A DNA stretch of 47,014 nucleotides from Pelagophyceae sp. CCMP2097 (Eukaryota > Sar > Pelagophyceae): contig MU657235.1 in NCBI GenBank assembly GCA_026770575.1, positions 53,887 through 100,900 on the forward strand, in the 5' to 3' direction. Made by a program: the position numbers and the translations under genes. This document shows positions 41,318 through 47,014 of this stretch, piece by piece (position 1 is the first letter of the stretch; the number at the start of each line of letters is the position of its first letter). The notes under the pieces were generated by a model. It searched no databases. It was given only the letters and a program-made list of their open reading frames with translations, and was not told the origin of the DNA.

Positions 41318-42032
41318 ATGGCTCTTGCGCGCTTCGCAACGAAGTGGTGGAACGGCTTCTGCAAGAACTACCAGGCCCAGGTCGCCATGGAGCTGAACCA
41401 GTACGGTGCGCATTTCCGCGCGAGGCGCATTTTAGACAAACGGAGAAAATGGCGACCAACAGTTGCCCACACCGACGCCAAAACAGGGCTCCGCTACGAC
41501 GACATCAAGATCGAGACGGACGACGTCAAGCTCGCCCTCGACCGCCTGCCCCAGGAGGAGCGCCTCATGCGGTGCGAGGCGCCTTATATTTTATGCGCGG
41601 GTCGCGCGCGATGATTATTTTTCTTCCGGCAAACGGGGGCGCTCATCGACGTTGCTGTAGGGCGCGCCGGTTCAAGCGCGCGTTCGACCTGTCCTTCAAG
41701 AAGAAGGTGTTGACGCCGGAGCTCCAAGCGATCCAGACGCCATTAAAGGTGCGTCTATACCCTTTCGGTCGAGTCCCTTTCCGTCGCAACGCCCATACCC
41801 CGTGCGATCCCGACGCAAAACCGCGCAGCCTTACCTCACGCTCCTCGCCGACCAAGCCAAGGTGCGTTGTCCATTTGTTTCGACTTTGAGAGCACCCATT
41901 TTCTACATTGGAGAGCACCCGTTACTACATTGTTTCGCCTCGGAGACCGGACCCGCGCGCATATCCGTTTGCAGACGCGTTGCTTTTCAGGAGCGCCGCC
42001 TCGAGCGCGAGCTCCTCAACACGTTCAACTAG
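41318..42032 (+). CDS. QCR7: Cytochrome bc1 complex subunit 7 (QCR7/UQCRB, 14 kDa)
   Basis: Five exons close in phase: 41318-41405, 41487-41571, 41661-41748, 41829-41861 and 41991-42032; exactly 111 aa, the length of human UQCRB. Signatures: LNQYGLRYDD (family NKYGLMRDD), DVKLALDRLPQEERLMR, RFKRAFDLSFKKKVL, PYLTLLADQAKERRLERELL. It sits on the matrix side of mitochondrial complex III, contacting cytochrome b and needed for assembly. Exon 4 is only 33 nt. All four donors are GTGCG(T/C/A). The last intron (41862-41990) has two copies of GAGAGCACCC followed by similar sequence. Confidence 0.93.
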
Positions 42033-42393
42033 AGCGTCCCCGGACGACGGCCGCGCCGGCGGCAGCGACGGCGGAAAGGGCAGAAAGGGCGGAAAGGGAC
42101 AAGGCCTTTTGCGCCGCTGACGCACTCGACGCGGCGCGGGGCCCGCGCGTCGGTTTTAAACAACGATGAAGATCATGCCGGCGGGAGTGACTCACTCGAG
42201 AAAGGTGGCAACGGGGATCCCACCCAAATGGCTCCCGCGACGGAGGACCGGGAGTGCCTACAGTGGCCCTCTTCCTTGCTTTGGAAAGGTCTCCACCGAC
42301 GCGGCGACGTTCAGCGTTCGCCGACTCCGTCGGACGATATCGGCGATCATATCGACGCGCCGTCCCACTCCCGCCGCCGCCGCCGCCGCCCCA
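42033..42393. other. Intergenic region QCR7 - NAD(P)-binding protein
   Basis: 361 bp between two plus-strand genes. A (CCG)n run immediately precedes the ATG at 42394. Upstream in-frame codons are open back to 42166 but have no transit-peptide character, so I place the start at 42394. Confidence 0.45.
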
Positions 42394-43693
42394 ATGGCGC
42401 CATCGCGGCTGCTGGTGTGCCTCTGCGCCGCCTCTGTATTCTCGCTGCAGCCGGCGCGGCCACTTAAGCGCGGCGGAACGAAGCTCGGTGCCGCGGTGCC
42501 GTCGGGAGTCGTCGCCGTTGTTGGAGCGTCTGGAAACGTCGGAAAGCTCGTCGCGAAGCGCCTATTGGACGAAGGTCAGACATTCCTTGAAGCCCTCCGG
42601 ACAAGACCTTAAGGCTGCGCCGTCCAGGCTACGCCGTCCGGGCAATCGTGCGCGACGAGAAAGCGGCGGACAAGCTGCGCGAATGGATCGGCGCGCCTGT
42701 TAAGGCACCGGAGCCGTCGCCGATCGACGCGTTCTTGAAGTTCCTCGCCCAAGAGAAGCCCACTGGCGTGGCCATTTTCCCCGTCGACGTCACGAAGCGG
42801 TCCGACGACTCTAAGTTAGCAGCGGCGTTGAAAGGGGCGGCCGCGGTGATCGTATGCACTGGCACAACCGCCTTCCCGACCGCCGCCTGGGCCGGAGGTG
42901 CGTGCAGCAATGGCCTGTGTGTGTGCAACAATGCTCTGATGACTCTTTGCAACAATGCTCTGATAGGCGGCGTCGGGGCGGAAGAAGTCTCGTCCGTCGT
43001 CCTCGAAGAGTTCCGAAAGGCGTCCTTCTCCGTCGCCGAAACGCTTTCCGCTTTAACGAAACGAGGCATGAACACGCCGGAGAACGTCGACAACGCCGGC
43101 GTGGCCGCGGTGGCCGCGTGTGCGTCCTGAATTCCGAAGTGACCTGTCGAAGATGCCACATTAGGTTTGGACGAAGAGTCGTGCAAACGCATCGTTATCT
43201 CGTCTTCGCTCGGCGTGACGCGGCGGTCGGGTTTTCCGTTTGTCGTCTTGGATGCGGGCGGCGTGCTATCCGCCAAGGCAAAGGGCGAGGCCGCCGTACT
43301 TCTCCGGCGTCCTGCGGCTCCGAAGAGGGTCCTGTATCAACTCGGCAACCGTCTGACCGCGCCTTTTAGATCGCGGCTCGGTCTGCAAGCATCCCGGACT
43401 GCGACTACTCCGTCCTGCGGCCGGGCCAACTTTTCGGGGGACCTTACACGAACAATTACTACCTCGGGACCCTCTTCGCGCTGGACAAAGACGTCGACAC
43501 GCGCGCTGTGGCGCTGCAAAGGGGCGACCAAGTCGCGGGCGACACTCTACGTTCTTCTCTCGCCGAAGTCTTAGTCCAGACGCTCCGATGCAACGAAGCG
43601 GCGAATACCGACTTTACCGTCATCAACGTCAAAGGCGAAGAGCCCGACGCGGCGCAGATCCAAAAACAACTCAAGGACGCGCTCGCCGCGTGA
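42394..43693 (+). CDS. Plastid-targeted NmrA-like NAD(P)-binding Rossmann protein
   Basis: Exons close in phase: 42394-42574, 42628-42897, 43066-43119, 43165-43295 and 43370-43693; 319 aa. An alternative acceptor at 42967 would add 33 in-frame residues. The leader MAPSRLLVCLCAASVFSLQP is a signal peptide with an S-V-F junction, a variant of the stramenopile plastid motif. The Rossmann nucleotide site VVAVVGASGNVGKLVAKRLL (GxxGxxG) follows, then VRAIVRDEKAADKL, VIVCTGTT, NTPENVDNAGV, IVISSSLG and YSVLRPGQLFGGPYTNN, the order of atypical short-chain dehydrogenases such as Tic62/HCF173-like plastid proteins. These act as redox sensors or RNA/translation factors rather than classical enzymes; a catalytic YxxxK is not obvious. 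The intron at 42898-43065 carries two copies of TGCAACAATGCTCTGAT. Confidence 0.85.
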
Positions 43694-43980
43694 CCGCTTT
43701 GTATGACTTTAATCTTACAAAAGCTCTTCGAGGCTGGACGCCCGAGGCCCCGAGGGGATCCTTTCTGACGCCGCTCCGGCGAGCCCGTGCTCCGGCCCGT
43801 CCTCCGGCGAGCCTGGACGACGCCATCACGGTTGGTCCGGCGCCTCAGAGGCGCGCCGCCGCCGCCCGGGAAGCATCGTCGATCGAGCGGCCGCGCGAGG
43901 AGAACAGTGCGGCAGGTGCATGGCGACGTGTGCATGCGTCGACAGCGCGGTCCGTCGAGCCACGCTGCGGGCCACATCCA
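43694..43980. other. Spacer after NAD(P)-binding gene
   Basis: 287 bp, GC-rich, no recognisable gene; probably 3' UTR and upstream sequence of the RING-like remnant. Confidence 0.4.
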
Positions 43981-44390
43981 TGATTGCGCCGACCTGAATA
44001 GTCACCTTGGAGCGCCGCACCGAGGCCTCCGACGGCGAGTCGGACGCCGCCGCGGCCGACGGATGCCCCGTCTACTACGAGGAGCTGGCCGCGACGAAGG
44101 TGACTATCGACTGCGAGCACGTCCTTTGCACCAGGTGCTCCTTCGACGACAGCGGCTGCCTGCGTCGCCGGTCCTGGCGGCACCATCGTCGACTGCCCGC
44201 CCTGCCGCGCGACGCGCGAGCGCGGTGCCGACGGACTTCCACCGGCCGCAACGCTCGAAGCGACTAGGGTCCCTTCTTCGCTTCGCCGGCTTCTGGCTCG
44301 AGCGCGCCCGAGCCACGTCCAAGAGCCTGGTTCGCGCCTGGTCCTCAACCCGCAAGGTGCTCGAATGATCGATCCCACTGTGGGATGCAT
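43981..44390 (+). pseudogene. Degenerate RING-finger gene
   Basis: A plus-strand reading gives CPVYYEELAATKVTIDCEHV and LCTRCSF, matching a RING CPxC...CxHxxCxxC except that the second Cys is Tyr (TAC for TGC). The last CxxC pair (TIVDCPPCRATRERG) lies in another frame; one base out near 44150-44165 explains the shift. The downstream frame continues to a TGA at 44388-44390 (ending GCIHDSE). No ATG fits the N-terminus before 44007. Loss of one zinc ligand plus a frameshift suggests a decayed ubiquitin-ligase-type gene; a very short intron or sequencing error is the alternative. Confidence 0.45.
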
Positions 44391-44678
44391 TCACGACTCC
44401 GAATGATGCGGGGCGCGCGAACGAATCTCAAGACCAAAGTGAAACGGGAGCGCAAAGAATGGATCGGAACGACGGGTGTCTCCCCGACGCTCGCTGTACG
44501 ACGGAAACTTGCGACACTCCGAGCGGACGAATGCGACGGTCGTTCCCGGTCCCGTTTCGCCGGAGCCCCGGTCCTGCTCCGCAAAACGCCGCCGCGAAGC
44601 CCTCGCCGCGGCGGCAGCCCGGGTCTCGTGACGCTTGAAGAAGAGTCTGAATGTACTGGGCGGGAACTAGCCGCGCGT
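44391..44678. other. Convergent region before the repeat gene
   Basis: 288 bp between the RING remnant and the 3' end of the minus-strand repeat gene. Nothing recognisable. Confidence 0.4.
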
Positions 44679-47014
44679 TCACTTCGGGCGCGCGCGCCGC
44701 TTCATCGGCTGCGGCGGCGCCTCGATGGCGACGGCCTCGAGATCGGCGACGCGGCGCGCTCCGGCCTCGTCGCGGCGCCGCGCCTCCCGCCGCAGGACGT
44801 CGATCTCCAGCCGCAGGCCGGCGATCTCATTCTTCAGGCCGCCGATCACATCCTTCTGCTGCTCGATGAACTTGTGCGCTTGCGCTCGTCCTCGTGCTCG
44901 TTCCGGTCCTCCGCGACCTTGTCCCTCTCCTCAGCTACCGTGTCTCGCTCCTACTTAATCGCGACGACGATGGACTCGTGCGACGCGTGGGGTGAGGCGA
45001 GGGCGACGAGGCCGCTCGCCGACGCCGCAGTCGCGCTGCGCTGCGCAGCGGCCTCGGTCGCGGCCTCGACGGCTCCGTCCACGTCGTCGATCGTTTCGAC
45101 GAGCACGCCGCCGACGAGCACCCGCAGCTGCCCAATCTCATTGTGTGCGTCGTCGAGGCGGCCCCGCAGCCGCACCAACTCGAGCGCTGCGTCGAGGTCT
45201 TTCAGCCGCTTCGCTCGTGGCTCGTCGTCCAAAGCACCGTCGCCGGGCTCCTCGCCGTCGCCAGAGCCCTCGGCCGCGGCAGCGTCGCCCACGTCGTCAG
45301 AGACCTCGGCGCGGCGTTTGCGGCTCGATGCGGCAGCTGGCGGAGTCGCTGCTTTGATTGCTCGGTCCACGGGACTGGCCCGCTTCTTCTTTTTCCTCTT
45401 CTTGACGTTAGGCGGTGCTTGCGACGGCTCGAACGTGGCGTCGTCGGCCGGCAGCACCTCGAGGTGGCAGACGCGGATGTTGCGGCTCTTGTCGGCGAAC
45501 TGCACGGACCAGTGGCCTCCGTTGCCTTTTCCGATCCTTGACTCGACGACGCCGCGCCGCGCCGAGTCGCTCGCAAGGCAGACTCGCACCCCAACCTGTA
45601 TGGGTCGTGCCGCCATGGCGGTCAAATTCTCCTCCTTCTTCTTCTCCGCCCGGCTCGGCGGAGCTTGCGACGGCTCGAAGGTGGCGTCGTCGGACGGCAG
45701 CACCTCGAGGTCGTTGGCGCGGATGTTGCGGCTCTTGTCGGCGAACCGCACGACCCACCAGCCTCTAACGCCCTGAGACTCGACGACGCCGCGCCGCGCC
45801 GAGTCGCCCACAAGGCAGACCCGCGCCCCAACTTGCACGCCTCGTGCCGCTATGGCGGTCGCCAGCCTCTCCGCCTGGCTCAGCGGAGCTTGCGACGGCT
45901 CGAACGTGGCGTCATCGGACGGCAGCACCTTGAGATCCCTGATGTGAATGTTGCGGCTCTTGTCGGCGAACTGCACGGTCCAATGGCCTCCAGAGCCACT
46001 TCCGACACGTGACTCGACGACGCCGCGCCGCGCCGAGTCGCTCGCGAGGGTGACGCGCGCCCCAACTTGGACGCCTCGTGCCGCCATGGTGGTCGCCTGC
46101 TCCTCTTGCTTCTTCTCCGCCCAGCTCAGCGGAGCTTGCGATGGCTCGAATGCGGTGTCGTCGGACGGCAGCACCTCGAGATCGTTGATGTGGAAGTTGC
46201 GGCTCTTGTCGGTGAATCGCACGGCCCACCAGCCACTGTTGTTTTGTGACTCGACGACGCCGCGCCGTGCCGAATCGCTCGCGAGGCAGACGCGCACCCC
46301 AACGTGCACGACTCGTTTCGCCACGGTGGTCGCACGCTCCTCTTGTAGTTTCTCCGCCCAGCTCAGCGGAGCCTGCGACGGCTCGAACGCGGCGTCGTCG
46401 GACGGCAGCACCTCGAGGTCGTTGATGTGGATGCTGCGGCTCTTGTCGGTGAATCGCACGGTCCAGTAGCCTCTGTCACCTTGTGACTCGGCGACGCCGC
46501 GCCGCGCCGAGTCGCTCGCGAGGCAGACGCGCACCCCAACGTGCTCGCCTCGTGCTGCCATGATGGTCGCCAGCTTCTCTAAATGTCTCTGCGCCGCGTT
46601 CAGCGGAGCTTGCGACGGCTCGAACGTGGCGTCGTCGGACGGCAGCGCCTCGAGGTCATTGATGTGGATGCTGCGGCTCTTGTCGGCGAACCGCACGGCC
46701 CACCAGCCACTACCGTGTTGTGACTCGACGACGCCGCGCCGCGCCGAGTCGCACGCGAGGTAGACGCGCGCCCCAACGTGCACGGCCCGTGCCGCCATGG
46801 CGGTCGCCTGCGCCTCTTGTCGTCTCTCCAGAGCGCTCTGCGGAGCTTGCGACGACTCGAACGTGGCGTCGTCGGACGGCAGCGCCTCGAGGTCGTTGAG
46901 GCGAATGTTGCGGCTCGTATCGGCGAACTGCACGGTCCAGTAGCCTCCAGAGACATGTGACTCGACGACGCCGCGCCGCGCCGAGTCGCTCGCGAGGCAG
47001 ACGCGCGCCCCAAC
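44679..47014 (-). CDS. SH3/Tudor-like repeat protein, C-terminal part (runs off the right edge)
   Basis: On the minus strand the frame enters at 47014 and reads seven ~58-60-residue units (GARVCLASDSARRGVVES, GYWTVQF or GWWAVRF, SRNIHINDLEVLPSDDATF, EPSQAP, charged helix). A nuclear-type basic stretch (KKRKKKKR, SRKRRAE), an acidic linker and a coiled coil (AKRLKDLDAALELVRLRGRL, DDAHNEIGQLR) follow. The coil continues after an intron (GTGCTC donor at about 45135; TAAGTAG acceptor, exon resumes at 44950) with ERDTVAEERDKVAEDRNE. A missing base near 44875 then shifts the frame before HKFIEQQKDVIGGLKNEIAG...MKRRARPK and a stop at 44679. Read without the intron, the frame stops at 44951. Likely a nuclear oligomeric reader protein; function inferred. 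Confidence 0.75.

Noticed and set aside
43066..43119. Extended exon 42967-43119 for the NAD(P)-binding gene
   Set aside because: In frame and possible, but the shorter exon fits the family spacing before NTPENVD better; kept as an alternative.

Overview
This is a GC-rich nuclear genome fragment from a eukaryotic alga. Genes alternate strands at short spacing and carry many tiny introns (about 45-230 nt). Their 5' splice sites are very often GTGCGT or GTGCGG, and most acceptors end in TAG or CAG. Two proteins start with a bipartite stramenopile-type plastid leader (an AFAP-like junction after a signal peptide). A ciliary transition-zone gene (meckelin) is also present. Together these fit a photosynthetic stramenopile, most likely a pelagophyte resembling Aureococcus or Pelagomonas. 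That assignment is inference. A 950-nt N gap at 30764-31713 shows this is a scaffold.

Layout. 1-490 (-): start of a gene made of ~58-residue SH3/Tudor-like repeats; the same repeat gene fills 44679-47014 (-) at the other end. 1004-2557 (-): SAP/AT-hook chromatin protein. 2685-6582 (+): meckelin. 6890-10227 (-): PH-PX-EDR2 lipid-binding protein. 10524-11930 (-): fatty-acid hydroxylase/sterol-desaturase enzyme. 12419-14988 (+): MFS transporter. 15407-18355 (-): coiled-coil/ankyrin/TPR/J-domain protein. 18535-20018 (+): unknown helical protein. 20446-21110 (-): broken WD40 fragment. 21321-23575 (+): RRM plus helical-repeat RNA-binding protein. 24898-26532 (-): unknown secretory-pathway protein. 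26641-29609 (+): MBOAT acyltransferase. 30375-31798 and 33316-34082 (+): tandem copies of a small plastid protein. 34083-37102: AT-richer, repeat- and element-bearing stretch. 37103-39351 (-): Wntless/TMEM181-type membrane protein. 39521-41219 (-): AGC kinase lacking the HRD aspartate. 41318-42032 (+): complex III subunit QCR7/UQCRB. 42394-43693 (+): plastid-targeted NmrA-like NAD(P)-binding protein. About 43981-44390 (+): degenerate RING.

How the genes relate. There is no operon logic. Functions fall into housekeeping (respiration, plastid, lipid, membrane trafficking, cilium). Several neighbours diverge from 98-180-bp promoters. Most exon models were assembled by hand and checked for reading-phase closure at every junction; unresolved junctions are stated in each entry.

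The most interesting material is in the non-coding parts. One intron has 7-bp direct repeats at its edges and an internal inverted repeat, like an introner (intron-generating transposon). Short motifs are shared between introns of unrelated genes. There is a TA-flanked MITE and a second inverted-repeat pair that begins at a splice-donor-like GTAAGG. Many introns contain GGACCG-type minisatellites.
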